Shown here: positions 56,039-64,000 of the stretch, one piece after another
Numbering within the stretch: the stretch's first letter is position 1
How the letters are laid out: the number at the start of each line of letters is the position of its first letter
NCBI RefSeq assembly: GCF_000377565.1
Contig: NZ_KB898360.1
Span: 124,001-188,000 of the forward strand
Length of the DNA stretch: 64,000 nt
DNA from: Rhizobium sp. 2MFCol3.1
GTDB lineage: Bacteria; Pseudomonadota; Alphaproteobacteria; Rhizobiales; Rhizobiaceae
Direction: 5' to 3'
Notes under the pieces: generated by a model
Database searches by the model: none
Told to the model about the DNA's origin: nothing
What the model saw: the letters and a program-made list of their open reading frames with translations, nothing else
Position numbers and translations under genes: made by a program

Positions 56039-56173
56039 CGCGCACCGAGTGTGGCGCCTTCGGCGCCGCGCACGGCAATCAACCTGATCGCCCGCCATTC
56101 GCTCTCATGCTTCATGGTGAGATCAACGGGCACGGTATTTACGGTCATCTATCTCTCTCGCTATCTGGTGGAT

Positions 56174-56419
56174 TCAGTTCTTGTCGGAGCCCTTGTCGTC
56201 GCTCGTGATCGGCCCCTCGCGCGACAAATCTCCGCCCGTCACATGCGCGGGCACATGGATGTCGTGGTGAACGCCCGGCGTCAGCGTCAGGTCCACCTGA
56301 TGCGGCGGCATCACCTGGGCGGTCTTCATCCGGTTCGGCTTTGCCCGTTTCATGCGGTCGGCCGCCTGCGTGCGCTTGTCGGGAATATGGGTGTCTGGAA
56401 CGTGGCTATGGGTCGGCAT
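56174..56419 (-). CDS. Small hydrophilic protein of unknown function
   Basis: An 81-residue protein, MPTHSHVPDTHIPDKRTQAA onward, rich in His, Asp, Thr and Lys, without signal peptide or membrane segment. The ATG at 56419 has GGGAGAGGACGACC before it, a good SD, which argues for a real gene. I do not recognise it. The middle (KTAQVMPPHQVDLTLTPGVH) looks conserved-like. Confidence 0.5.
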   Translation of the reverse strand: MPTHSHVPDTHIPDKRTQAADRMKRAKPNRMKTAQVMPPHQVDLTLTPGVHHDIHVPAHVTGGDLSREGPITSDDKGSDKN

Positions 56420-56617
56420 GGTCGTCCTCTCCCTTCTCGTTACACTCTTCGCTTTACACTGGCTCCGTTTCCCGACCGCGCGCCGAGCGCGCCGCGACCA
56501 AAGTCGGCGGCCCATCGGCGACACATCTGTCGGGCAACTGAGGACCTAACGACCGGAGGCCCGGATGGTTCCCGAGAAAAGCGATCGCGCGCGCCAGCCC
56601 GATCTTGACTGAGCCGC

Positions 56618-56702
56618 GAACTTGACTATCTCTGTGGACATCCCGCGGCCTCAGACATCGGCCGACGGGCAACCTGGTGCCGGGCCCCTCTGGCGAGAGT
56701 TT
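56618..56702 (+). ncRNA. Structured leader before the DUF475 gene, yybP-ykoY-like candidate
   Basis: A closing stem GAACUU (56618-56623) with GAGUUU (56697-56702) encloses a stem UCCCG-CGGCC with GGCCG-A-CGGG (56641-56669) and another small stem around GGCAACCUGGUGCC. The 3' side holds UGGCGAGA (56691-56698), resembling the 3' loop of the yybP-ykoY manganese riboswitch, which often precedes TerC-type membrane proteins. The 5' signature GGGGAGUAG is not evident, so the family assignment is uncertain. Confidence 0.4.
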
Positions 56703-56864
56703 TTACGGCGCTCTCGTGATGTCGGTACCGCCTGCAGATAAGCCGGCGGATTTTCATTCGATGAAAAAGCACACCATGCCTTACGCGCATGCCCGTTGTG
56801 GTATGTCGCGTTTCTTCAGCGTATCCACGCTCTCAAACAGCGCTGACAGTGGGGAGGTTCGCTC

Positions 56865-57980
56865 ATGAGCACCCCCACCAAGACGAAATCGACACTCAGC
56901 TACTTCACCTGGTCCTTCATCGTCACCGCCGTCGGCCTGGCGCTCGGCGCAGCACTTGGCTGGCAGACGACCGGCACCATCGGCGGCATGGCGACCGTCT
57001 TCTTCATTTGTACGGTGCTTGCCGTGCTCGAAATCTCGCTCTCCTTCGACAACGCCATCGTCAACGCCAACAAGCTGAAGGAAATGACGCCTGAGTGGCA
57101 GCATCGCTTTCTGACCTGGGGCATCGTCATTGCCGTCTTCGGCATGCGCATCGTCTTCCCGCTGGCGATCGTCGCCATCGCGGCCCAGATCGGCCCATGG
57201 GAAGCGCTGGTTCTCGCCGCCCGCGAGCCTGCCGAATATGCCCGCATCATGAACGACGCGCATCTGCCGATCGCAGCCTTCGGCGGTACCTTCCTGATGA
57301 TGGTCGGCCTCAACTACTTCTTCAACCATGAGAAGGAGGTGCACTGGATCGCCGGCCTCGAACGCATGATGGCCCGCTCGGCCACCATCAAGGGCATCGA
57401 GATCGCCTTCGTGTTGGCCCTCATCCTGGTCTTCTCCTCCTTCCTGCCGGAAGCGGAAGCCAGCACCTTCGTCCATAGCGCCATCTATGGTCTTCTGACC
57501 TTCCTCGCGGTCGAGGTCGTCGGCGGCCTGCTGGATGCCTCGCAAAAGACGATGAGCGCCGCCGCCAAGGGTGGCCTCGGCGCCTTCATCTATCTCGAGG
57601 TGCTCGATGCCAGCTTCTCCTTCGACGGCGTCATCGGCGCCTTCGCGCTGACGCAGAACCTCTTCGTCATCGCCATCGGTCTCGGCATCGGCGCCATGTA
57701 TGTGCGCTCCATGACGATCATGCTGGTGGAAAAGGGAACGCTGGCCGAATACCGCTATCTCGAGCACGGCGCCTTCTACGCCATCCTGATCCTCTCGGTG
57801 ATCATGTACGTGCAGACGCTGTATCACATCCCCGAAGTCATCACCGGCCTCGGCGGCGCCACCCTGATCGGCATCTCGCTCTGGTCTTCCATCCGCTACA
57901 ACAGGAAGGAACAGGCCGAAGAGCAGGCGCATGGCGAGACGCATGCGCAAAAGGAGCAGCAGGTTCAGGCGCAGACCTGA
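56865..57980 (+). CDS. DUF475 / TerC-like integral membrane protein
   Basis: A 371-residue inner-membrane protein with about nine helices. The TerC-like paired motifs are EISLSFDNAIVNANKL in the first half and DASFSFDGVIGAFA in the second; the acidic residues inside the membrane suggest a divalent-metal path. DUF475 proteins belong to the TerC/LysE superfamily and are often linked to manganese or to tellurite resistance. The C-terminal 30 residues are Glu/Gln-rich. The ATG at 56865 has GGGGAGG before it. Confidence 0.9.
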   Translation: MSTPTKTKSTLSYFTWSFIVTAVGLALGAALGWQTTGTIGGMATVFFICTVLAVLEISLSFDNAIVNANKLKEMTPEWQHRFLTWGIVIAVFGMRIVFPLAIVAIAAQIGPWEALVLAAREPAEYARIMNDAHLPIAAFGGTFLMMVGLNYFFNHEKEVHWIAGLERMMARSATIKGIEIAFVLALILVFSSFLPEAEASTFVHSAIYGLLTFLAVEVVGGLLDASQKTMSAAAKGGLGAFIYLEVLDASFSFDGVIGAFALTQNLFVIAIGLGIGAMYVRSMTIMLVEKGTLAEYRYLEHGAFYAILILSVIMYVQTLYHIPEVITGLGGATLIGISLWSSIRYNRKEQAEEQAHGETHAQKEQQVQAQT

Positions 57981-58019
57981 GCCGAGCGCTCCTGACGACT
58001 GGCACGCGGCCACATCGTC

Positions 58020-58142
58020 CTCACCCCTCATCCCGGCCTTGTGCCGGGATCCAGCAGCGTCGCGTCCGCGACGCTAAGAGGCTCTTTCCAACCCAAGGAC
58101 TTGGGTTGGCTGGATCCCCGCCACGAGGGCGAGGATGAGGAG
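58020..58142. repeat. Three-hairpin REP-like intergenic element
   Basis: An outer stem GGATCCAGC (58047-58055) with GCTGGATCC (58109-58117) encloses two perfect hairpins: GCGTCGCG-TC-CGCGACGC and CCAACCCAAG-GA-CTTGGGTTGG. A further hairpin ATCCCGGC-CTTGT-GCCGGGAT flanks it on the left, and CTCATCC/GGATGAG mark the ends. Similar elements are scattered through rhizobial genomes. Confidence 0.8.
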
Positions 58143-58176
58143 GAGAATGCGCCCCCATCTCAGGCAAAAAAAATAA

Positions 58177-58202
58177 AGCCCGCGACCGAGAGGTTGCGGG
58201 CT
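58177..58202 (-). terminator. Terminator of the 55-residue protein gene
   Basis: On the minus strand AGCCCGCAACC-TCTC-GGTCGCGGGCT forms an 11-base stem with one wobble, followed by TTATTTTTTTT. Confidence 0.85.
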
Positions 58203-58244
58203 GTTTCATTTCAGGCGACCAATCACCGCCTCTAGCTTGCAGGC

Positions 58245-58412
58245 TTAATGATTGATGCGGCCGAACAGGCTCGGATCGATCCCAAGCTTGTTGAGATCGC
58301 GCTCGCGGGGGCGGCGGCCGGACTGGACGGCGGCGCTGGCGGCATTCGCGGCACCGATCATCGCAAAAGCGCGGCCAAGCAAGCCATCACGAATCGACTG
58401 ACGGAAGGACAT
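58245..58412 (-). CDS. Small 55-residue rhizobial protein, remotely DUF1127-like
   Basis: MSFRQSIRDGLLGRAF then MIGAANAASAAVQSGRRP and a C-terminal RERDLNKLGIDPSLFGRI. The last pattern (R-x-L-x3-LGI-D) recalls the end of DUF1127/YjiS proteins, which are small regulators or RNA-binding proteins. The start at 58412 is chosen as the usual MSFRQSIRDGLL; the frame could extend to 58448. A proper terminator follows, supporting a real gene. Confidence 0.75.
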   Translation of the reverse strand: MSFRQSIRDGLLGRAFAMIGAANAASAAVQSGRRPRERDLNKLGIDPSLFGRINH

Positions 58413-58557
58413 TGTCTTTCTTTCTCTAGCATATGATTGACTGCTCACATATGGGCGCGCGAGGTGGGAACCACAACCGCCGGGATTTCAACCCAGCCAT
58501 GCGGGAATGGATGTGCGGACGTTGTAGATAGCCCCAAAAAGCAAGACCCCAGTCAGT

Positions 58558-58671
58558 AGCCCCCTCACCCTACCCTCTCCCCGAGGGGAGAGGGGAAGAG
58601 ACCGCAGAGGGTGCCGTTTTTCCCTTCTCCCCAGCGGGGAGAAGGTGCCCGAAGGGCGGATGAGGGGGCTC
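58558..58671. repeat. RIME-like intergenic element, copy 3
   Basis: Starts AGCCCCCTCACCCTACCCTC and ends CGGATGAGGGGGCT. Internal palindromes are CCTCTCCCCGAGGGGAGAGG and CCTTCTCCCCAGCGGGGAGAAGG. Ends are inverted repeats of each other. It fills the 307-base gap between the 55-residue protein gene and the DUF1801 gene. Confidence 0.85.
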
Positions 58672-58719
58672 CTGGCGCTGAGGTTCAAACAACAATATGT
58701 CTCAGCCGCACCGCCAACC

Positions 58720-59127
58720 TCACATCACCTCTCCCGGCAACGCCGCCGCCTGCAATATCCACCCCTTCAGCAAGGCCGCATCAAACCGCTCATCTTCATG
58801 CAGATGCACATACCGCACTCCCTCCTGCTTCGACCCGACAGGCGGCAGCGGAACAAGCGAGGCGCCCTTGAAGAACGTCACCTTGATATACCGATCGAAG
58901 CAGTGAAACGCCAGGAACCAGCCGCCTCCCGCGGCGCCATAGAGCGGCGTGTTCCACTTCACCGCCTTGCGCAGATCGGGAACAAGCCCGGTTATCAGCT
59001 CATCGAGTTCCTTCCCCACAGCACTCTTCCACCCCGGCATCGCCGCGATATATGCCTGAACCGGGGCATCCCCTTCCCCCTTCGGTATCTGCGGATTGCC
59101 GCCGGACAAAAGCTTGGGCGCGCTCAT
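58720..59127 (-). CDS. DUF1801 domain protein
   Basis: A 135-residue cytoplasmic protein of the DUF1801 (YdhG-like) fold: AAMPGWKSAVGKELDELITGLVPDLRKAVKWNTPLYG, with the conserved KWNTPLYG and the later FHCFDRYIKVTFFKGASLVP. Function of the family is unknown; some are iron-chaperone-like. The ATG at 59127 has GGAGGAACTG before it; the frame up to 59346 lacks support. Confidence 0.87.
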   Translation of the reverse strand: MSAPKLLSGGNPQIPKGEGDAPVQAYIAAMPGWKSAVGKELDELITGLVPDLRKAVKWNTPLYGAAGGGWFLAFHCFDRYIKVTFFKGASLVPLPPVGSKQEGVRYVHLHEDERFDAALLKGWILQAAALPGEVM

Positions 59128-59287
59128 CAGTTCCTCCCTGGTTGCTTCCCCGACTTTAGCAACAGCGAGTGGAAATGTCCGCTCCGCCCGCAAACCCACG
59201 CGCCTAACGCCCCGCGAGCCGACATCCCGATAGCCGCGCGCCCACCGCAATGCTATGAGCGACCACCCCCAACCATGGATCGCCCCG

Positions 59288-59945
59288 ATGCCAGACGCCT
59301 CGACATTCCTCACCTTCCTCGCTGCCCTCGCGGTGCTGGAGATCACGCCTGGACCCGATGCTGATCATCGCGCGCGGTGTCGGACAGGGGCGCAAGGTGG
59401 CCGTGCTGACGGTCGTCGGCAATATCTTCGTGGCGGGCACGATCCAGGTTGCTCTTTTGGTTCTGGGGCTGGCGTCGCTGTTGGCGGCCTATCCTGCCGC
59501 CCTGCAGATCCTGCAATGGGCAGGCGCGATCTATCTTCTCTATCTCGGCGTCAGGATGATCCGGGGCAGCTTCAAGAACCACGCGACTGGCGCGCCAGAG
59601 GCCAGGCCGGTTTCCGGCTGGAAAGCCGTACGCGAAGGCGCCATCAACAGCCTGACCAACCCCAAGTCCCTGCTCTTCATGTTCACCTTCCTGCCGCTCT
59701 TCGTCGATCCCGAAGCAGGCCCGGTCTGGCTGCAGCTCCTCGTTCTCGGCTCGATCCAGAAACTGATCGGCGTATTCTCGCTCGGCGGCGTCGCCCTTGC
59801 CTCGGGCTCGGTCGGCAAATTCCTGAACCGCTGGCCGAAACTCCTGGCATGGCAGGAACGCTTCACCGGCATCGTGATGGTCGGCCTCGGCATCCGCCTT
59901 CTCCTGTCAGGCAGCCCTTCGCCGATGCCCTCGGCGGCACGGTAA
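59288..59945 (+). pseudogene. LysE/RhtB family exporter, frameshifted
   Basis: Residues from 59288 (MPDASTFLTFLAALAVLEITPGPD) are in one frame and the rest (MLIIARGVGQGRKVAVLTVV onward, to 59945) in another. The break is at 59354-59360, inside the conserved PGPD-M-L motif, where GACCCGATGCTG lacks two bases relative to the expected GAN-ATG. The remaining protein is normal (NPKSLLFMFTFLPLF, six helices). Either the gene is a recent pseudogene or there is a sequencing error. An internal start at 59358 could make a truncated protein lacking the first helix. Confidence 0.85.
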
Positions 59946-59994
59946 CGCCGGCCCGCCGCCCCAAGCACAAGGGGCGGCATTCTTCGGCCCACCC

Positions 59995-60906
59995 CTAGCG
60001 CAGCGCCACGTCGGCCTTCCCGGCGTTGAGGGCCGCCTCGAAAAGCGACTTCCCATCCCCGCCCATCCACGCATCTAGCGACGTCAAGAGGCCAAACTCC
60101 CGCTCGAGTGCCGGGATATCAGCCACGCCGGCAAGCAGACCGTCGTCCACCAGTTCGGCGAGACGTTTCAGGAAGGGGTTGCTGTCGAGCAATTCATCGG
60201 AAAAGCGCCGGTAAGTGATCGGCTGGCCCGCGGCTTTGGTGAAAGCGCGCGAGAGGTCCTCACCCGTCACGGATGCGCTGGAAAGCTCGATCGCCCTGCC
60301 GCTGTACCTGTCGGGAGCCATCAGAATCTCGGCGTTGATCCTGCCCAGGTCTTTGACGGCGATCATCTGCATCAATTGATCCGGCCGCATGAAGAAGGTG
60401 AATTCGCCCTCGGGCAAACCCATCCCGGGCAGCATCATCATTTCCATGAAGCTTGCCGGCCGGGTGATCGTGGTTGCCATTGGCAGGCCTCGGACATAGG
60501 CCTCTATTTCCGATTTGCTGTCGAAGTGACCCATTCCCGTCGGCCCTTTGCCTGCCCCGCCGCCGGAGGAATAGACGAGATGCCGAACGCCGTGCCGCAA
60601 AGCGCTGTCGGCGATCGCCTTGCCCTGATCGACCTCCTGCTGATCGCTGACCTCACCGCCGGGAGAGCTGGTCTGAACGCTGAAAACACCGCCGATGCCG
60701 GCCATGGCTCGATCGATCGAGTCGGTATCGAAGAGATCGCCTTTCACCAAAGCAATCCCTTCGCCGGCCAAGGCCTTCGCCTTCGCACTATCCGGGTTGC
60801 GGACGAAGGCGCGGACAGTCCTGCCCTTGGCCCTAAGCGCGCGCGCCACCGCGCCGCCCTGCTGACCGGTCGCGCCGAAGACGAGAAATTCGGAATTGTC
60901 GTCCAT
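59995..60906 (-). CDS. NmrA-family NAD(P)-binding protein
   Basis: A 303-residue protein with an N-terminal Rossmann motif VFGATGQQGGAVARAL, KGDLFDTDSIDRAMAG, and an HLVYSSGGG segment. No catalytic Tyr-x3-Lys of SDRs is evident, as in NmrA/HSCARG proteins, which sense redox state or act as quinone oxidoreductases. It is divergent from an HxlR regulator, a frequent pairing for oxidative or electrophile stress. Confidence 0.88.
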   Translation of the reverse strand: MDDNSEFLVFGATGQQGGAVARALRAKGRTVRAFVRNPDSAKAKALAGEGIALVKGDLFDTDSIDRAMAGIGGVFSVQTSSPGGEVSDQQEVDQGKAIADSALRHGVRHLVYSSGGGAGKGPTGMGHFDSKSEIEAYVRGLPMATTITRPASFMEMMMLPGMGLPEGEFTFFMRPDQLMQMIAVKDLGRINAEILMAPDRYSGRAIELSSASVTGEDLSRAFTKAAGQPITYRRFSDELLDSNPFLKRLAELVDDGLLAGVADIPALEREFGLLTSLDAWMGGDGKSLFEAALNAGKADVALR

Positions 60907-60942
60907 GATAGTTACCTTTCGTAAGCTTCAATAGTTACTATC
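60907..60942. promoter_or_regulatory. Candidate HxlR operator
   Basis: GATAGTTAC (60907-60915) and GTTACTATC (60934-60942) form a near-perfect inverted repeat; the 8-mer ATAGTTAC also recurs as a direct repeat 23 bases apart (60908 and 60931). It lies in the divergent gap directly upstream of the NmrA start. Confidence 0.5.
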
Positions 60943-61023
60943 TGGAATTATTTGAAATCCGGCACAAGACGGCACATGTTTGGGCCTCAGGCACATGATG
61001 ATAACCATTGAAGGAGCCAATTC

Positions 61024-61431
61024 ATGCAGCGTCACATCAATGGCCGCCCCGTCATCGAAACCGCGCGCGGACCGGTTCTGACCCCTTGCGCGCCCGGCAG
61101 CGTCTTGGTCCGCCTCGGCGACAAATGGACGATTCTCGTCGTTTCGATGCTGGCTTTGTCACCCGATGCACCGATGCGCTTCGGCGCCATCCGACGCGGC
61201 ATTCCGGACATATCGCAAAGGATGCTGACTCTGACGCTCCGCAACCTCGAGCGCGACGGCCTCGTGGCACGCCATTACTATCCCGAGGTGCCGCCAAGGG
61301 TGGAATACGAACTGACGGAACGCGGCAAATCCATGCTGCCGCCCCTGGCCGCCTTCACAGGCTGGATCAGGGATACCTGGCAGGATATCGAAGCCTCCCG
61401 GATTGCCTTCGACGAGGCTCAGCGAAGCTGA
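61024..61431 (+). CDS. HxlR family transcriptional regulator
   Basis: A 135-residue winged-helix regulator: VLVRLGDKWTILVVSMLAL, RFGAIRRGIPDISQRMLTLTLRNLERDGLVARHYYPEVPPRVEYELTERG. Cys22 lies just before the domain (LTPCAPGSV), the position used for thiol-based redox sensing in relatives such as QorR and YodB. Likely represses the divergent NmrA gene. The ATG at 61024 has AAGGAG before it. Confidence 0.92.
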   Translation: MQRHINGRPVIETARGPVLTPCAPGSVLVRLGDKWTILVVSMLALSPDAPMRFGAIRRGIPDISQRMLTLTLRNLERDGLVARHYYPEVPPRVEYELTERGKSMLPPLAAFTGWIRDTWQDIEASRIAFDEAQRS

Positions 61432-61493
61432 GCAGCATCACCCCCATGGACTTCCCCCGCCCCCGCCATACCTACCCCTCCCGGAGGTAACCC

Positions 61494-62099
61494 ATGGCCG
61501 AAGTCCTGCTATTCCATCACGCCCAGGGCCTGACATCAGGCATCCACGTCTTCGCCGATCACCTGCGCGATGCCGGCCATGTCGTGCACACGCCTGATCT
61601 CTTCGACGGCCATGTCTTTTCAAGCATCGACGAGGGCATGGCTTATATCCAGGCGACCGGTTTCGATGCGCTGCGCGAGCGCGGCGTCAGGCTGGCTGAC
61701 GACCTGCCGGCCGAGCTTGTCTATGCCGGCTTCTCCTTTGGCGTGGTGCCGGCGCAGCAGCTGGCGCAGACGAGGCCCGGCGCGCGCGGCGCGCTTCTGT
61801 TCCACGCCTGCCTGCCGATATCGGGCGAGTGGTCCTTCGGCCCTTGGCCGGAGGGCGTGCCGGTGCAGATCCATGCGATGGATGCCGACCCGATCTTCAT
61901 GCGCGAGGGCGATATCGATGCCGCCCGCGAGATCCTGGAGCATGTGAAGGACGCGAGCCTCTTCCTCTACCCCGGCGATCAGCACTATTTCGCCGACAGC
62001 TCGCTCCCCTCCTGGGATTCCGACGCCGCCGAAGTGCTCACCCGCCGCGTCCTCGATTTCCTCCGACACGTCAACGGCGCCGGCGACGGGCTGCCGTAA
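61494..62099 (+). CDS. Dienelactone hydrolase-family protein
   Basis: A 201-residue alpha/beta hydrolase of the dienelactone-hydrolase group: VLLFHHAQGLTSGIHVFADHLRDAGHVVHTPDLF, GFSFGVVPAQQLA, an Asp in HAMDADPIF and a His in YPGDQHYFAD. The nucleophile position is Ser (GFSFG) rather than the Cys of classic dienelactone hydrolases. Substrate unknown. The ATG has CGGAGGTAACCC before it. Confidence 0.85.
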   Translation: MAEVLLFHHAQGLTSGIHVFADHLRDAGHVVHTPDLFDGHVFSSIDEGMAYIQATGFDALRERGVRLADDLPAELVYAGFSFGVVPAQQLAQTRPGARGALLFHACLPISGEWSFGPWPEGVPVQIHAMDADPIFMREGDIDAAREILEHVKDASLFLYPGDQHYFADSSLPSWDSDAAEVLTRRVLDFLRHVNGAGDGLP

Positions 62100-62106
62100 A
62101 CAGAAA

Positions 62107-62135
62107 CGGCCGGCGGATGTGTCCATCGCCGGCCG
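62107..62135 (-). terminator. Hairpin between the convergent hydrolase and tctA genes
   Basis: CGGCCGGCG-(11-base loop)-CGCCGGCCG is a perfect 9-base stem. On the minus strand it is followed by TTTCTGTTTA, a weak T-tract, so it probably ends the tct transcript. Confidence 0.65.
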
Positions 62136-62179
62136 CAAGTCTTGGGGTTTGGGCAGTCTTTTTCTTTGTCTGAGGCGCC

Positions 62180-63697
62180 TCAGTCTTCGCTGGCCGCCAT
62201 CTGTGTCAGCACATCGCCGCGCCCGCGCAGGCGAAGGATGAGCGGCAGGATCAGCGCCAGGGCCGCGAGGCCAAGCAGGACGGCGGCGATCGGCGATTGC
62301 ACCAGCGTCGTCACATCGCCCTGGCTGATGGCGAGCGCCCGGCGCAGCTGCTGCTCCGCCAGTGGTCCGAGGATCAGGCCGACGATGACGGGCGCGATCG
62401 GATAATCGAAGACGCGCATGACATAGGCGATCAGCCCGAACACCAGAAGCATCCCGAGTTCGAACACCGAGGGATTGGCGCCGATCGTACCCAGCGTCGC
62501 AAACACCAGGATGCCGGCATAGAGCCAGGGCTTCGGGATTGTCAGCAGCCGTACCCACAGCCCGACCAGCGGCAGGTTGAGCACGAGCAGCATCAGGTTG
62601 GCGATGAGCAGCGAGGCAATCAGGCCCCAGACGAGCTGCGGATTGGTGGCAAACAGCAGCGGGCCCGGTTGCAGGCCATATTGCTGGAAGCCGGCAAGCA
62701 TGATCGCGGCCGTTGCCGAAGTCGGCAGGCCGAGCGTCAAGAGCGGCACCAGCGTGCCGGCGGCCGAGGCGTTGTTGGCGGCTTCCGGGCCGGCGACGCC
62801 TTCGATCGCGCCGTTGCCGAACTCTTCCGGATGCTTGGAGAGCTTCTTCTCGGTCGCATAGGAGAGGAACGTGCCGATCTCGGCGCCGCCGGCCGGCATG
62901 GCGCCGATCGGGAAACCGATGACCGTGCCACGCAGCCACGCCTTCCAGGAGCGTGCCCAGTCCTGCGCCGTCATCCAGACAGAACCCTTGATCGCCTCGA
63001 TCTTGTCGGGGGCCGACGCGCCCTGTGCTGCGATGAACAGCGTTTCGCCGATCGCGAACATCGCCACCGCCATCGTCGTCACCTCGATGCCGTCGAGGAG
63101 ATCCGGAACGCCGAAAGAAAGCCGGTTCTGGCCGGTCAGCTGGTCGATGCCGACAAGCGACAGCGCGAGACCGATGAACAGCGAGGTGAGGCCGCGAAGC
63201 GACGAATTGCCGAAGGCCGAGGAAACCGTAACGAAGGCGAGGATCATCAGCGCGAAATATTCGCGCGGGCCGAAGACGAGGGCGATCTTGACGATCAGCG
63301 GCGCGATGAAGGCAAGCGCCAGCGTGGCGATCAGGCCGGCGACGAAGGAGCCGATCGCCGCGGTGGCGAGCGCCGGCCCGCCGCGTCCGGCGCGCGCCAT
63401 CTTGTTGCCCTCGAGCGCCGTGACGATCGAGGCGCTTTCGCCGGGCGTGTTCAGGAGGATCGATGTCGTGGAGCCACCATACATGCCGCCGTAGTAAATG
63501 CCGGCGAACATGATCAGCGAGCCGGTCGCGTCGAGCTGGTAGGTGACGGGCAAAAGAAGCGCCACTGTTGTGGCCGGGCCGATGCCGGGCAGCACGCCGA
63601 CCATGGTGCCGAGCGTGACGCCGATCAGCGCATAGAGCAGGTTCATCGGCTCCATCGCCGAGACCAGGCCCTGTAGAAGAAATTCGAATGTGCTCAT
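62180..63697 (-). CDS. Tripartite tricarboxylate transporter, large permease TctA
   Basis: A 505-residue inner-membrane protein with about eleven helices. Family motifs are [17 protein letters not shown] near the N-terminus, [21 protein letters not shown], and the second-half [24 protein letters not shown] and [13 protein letters not shown]. It uses a binding-protein-delivered carboxylate (citrate or similar); the substrate is not deducible. TctB is encoded upstream, 22 bases apart; TctC should lie beyond the window. Confidence 0.93.
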   Translation of the reverse strand: MSTFEFLLQGLVSAMEPMNLLYALIGVTLGTMVGVLPGIGPATTVALLLPVTYQLDATGSLIMFAGIYYGGMYGGSTTSILLNTPGESASIVTALEGNKMARAGRGGPALATAAIGSFVAGLIATLALAFIAPLIVKIALVFGPREYFALMILAFVTVSSAFGNSSLRGLTSLFIGLALSLVGIDQLTGQNRLSFGVPDLLDGIEVTTMAVAMFAIGETLFIAAQGASAPDKIEAIKGSVWMTAQDWARSWKAWLRGTVIGFPIGAMPAGGAEIGTFLSYATEKKLSKHPEEFGNGAIEGVAGPEAANNASAAGTLVPLLTLGLPTSATAAIMLAGFQQYGLQPGPLLFATNPQLVWGLIASLLIANLMLLVLNLPLVGLWVRLLTIPKPWLYAGILVFATLGTIGANPSVFELGMLLVFGLIAYVMRVFDYPIAPVIVGLILGPLAEQQLRRALAISQGDVTTLVQSPIAAVLLGLAALALILPLILRLRGRGDVLTQMAASED

Positions 63698-63719
63698 GAT
63701 GCTACTCTCAGGGCTCCCG

Positions 63720-64000
63720 TCAATGGATCAGGTGTTCCAGCGGTCCCGCCGGAAGCGAAAGCTGAAGCACAACGGCAAAAAGCCAGTAGATGCCGAGACA
63801 GATGACGATGCCGACAGGGATGCTGATCCAGATCCTGCGGGCGCCGAAGCCGGCGGCGGCAAGACCGAACAGCGCGCCGGTTGCGATCGAAAAGCCGAGC
63901 GGCCGGATCAGCACCATCTGCGCGACGAGACCGGCGACGACCCAGACCACCGAGCCAAACTCCTGGCGCTCGCGCTCGGGAAAATCGCGGCGGAACGCGG
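63720..64000 (-). CDS. Tripartite tricarboxylate transporter, small permease TctB (5' end cut by window edge)
   Basis: The C-terminal 93 residues are visible: a hydrophilic start ([14 protein letters not shown]) then two or three helices ([54 protein letters not shown]) and the typical C-terminus [10 protein letters not shown]. The frame is open at the right edge, so the start lies outside. It should form the membrane complex with TctA. Confidence 0.88.
   Translation of the reverse strand, partial: AFRRDFPERERQEFGSVVWVVAGLVAQMVLIRPLGFSIATGALFGLAAAGFGARRIWISIPVGIVICLGIYWLFAVVLQLSLPAGPLEHLIH

Noticed and set aside
56012..56172. A 53-codon minus-strand frame with GAGAGAGATAG before its ATG
   Set aside because: It overlaps the 3' end of the phosphatase gene and has no recognisable feature.

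Overview
The window is chromosomal sequence from a GC-rich alphaproteobacterium, almost certainly a member of the Rhizobiaceae (Rhizobium/Agrobacterium/Sinorhizobium group). The pointers are a homospermidine synthase, a Brucella-type Omp10 lipoprotein, a CpdR single-domain response regulator, three RIME-like double-palindrome intergenic repeats, a suhB/MmgR-type small RNA, and a small heat-shock gene with a ROSE-like leader. Most of it is core genome; accessory material is limited to small patches.

Left part (1-23.6 kb): a TacA/NtrC-type sigma-54 response regulator cut by the window edge, oligoendopeptidase F, the pabB/pabC pair for p-aminobenzoate, a PAS-GGDEF diguanylate cyclase, an NTF2-like protein followed by a DUF3445 protein, homospermidine synthase, Omp10, a 5'-nucleotidase fused to LysM, ferrochelatase, the queC-queD-queE operon (7-deazaguanine), an SPFH/NfeD pair, arabinose-5-phosphate isomerase, an outer-membrane beta-barrel protein, GalU, an MltB-type transglycosylase and a DUF459 SGNH-like protein. 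Cell-envelope and cofactor functions dominate.

Middle (23.6-45.3 kb): two short-chain dehydrogenase modules, each with a nearby regulator (LysR, AraC), a LysE exporter, then gltB and gltD (glutamate synthase) separated by a vapBC toxin-antitoxin cassette with its own palindromic operator. Next come threonine aldolase, the cyoABCD quinol oxidase operon with an FNR/FixK-like site upstream, a lower-GC gene of unknown function, a 42-residue small membrane protein, a LysR/SBF-transporter pair, and hsp20 with an RpoH-like promoter and RNA-thermometer-like leader.

Right part (45.3-64 kb): alpha/beta hydrolase, SleB-type cell-wall hydrolase, soluble PAS-PAS chemoreceptor, HisN-type phosphatase beside the suhB/MmgR sRNA, N-formylglutamate amidohydrolase, cpdR, tRNA-Val(GAC), a run of small exported proteins, an SNase-like protein with an eroded active site, a membrane-anchored phosphatase, a DUF475/TerC-like membrane protein behind a structured leader, a frameshifted LysE gene, an NmrA/HxlR divergent pair, a dienelactone-hydrolase-like protein and the start of a TctAB tricarboxylate transporter that runs off the right edge.

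I did not find a clearly new multi-gene system. The best leads are the RNA elements, the toxin-antitoxin insertion in gltBD, the low-GC unknown gene with its small-protein neighbour, a Met/His-rich CyoA tail, and two enzyme-fold proteins that seem to lack their catalytic residues. All family names come from reading the sequence; no database search was run.
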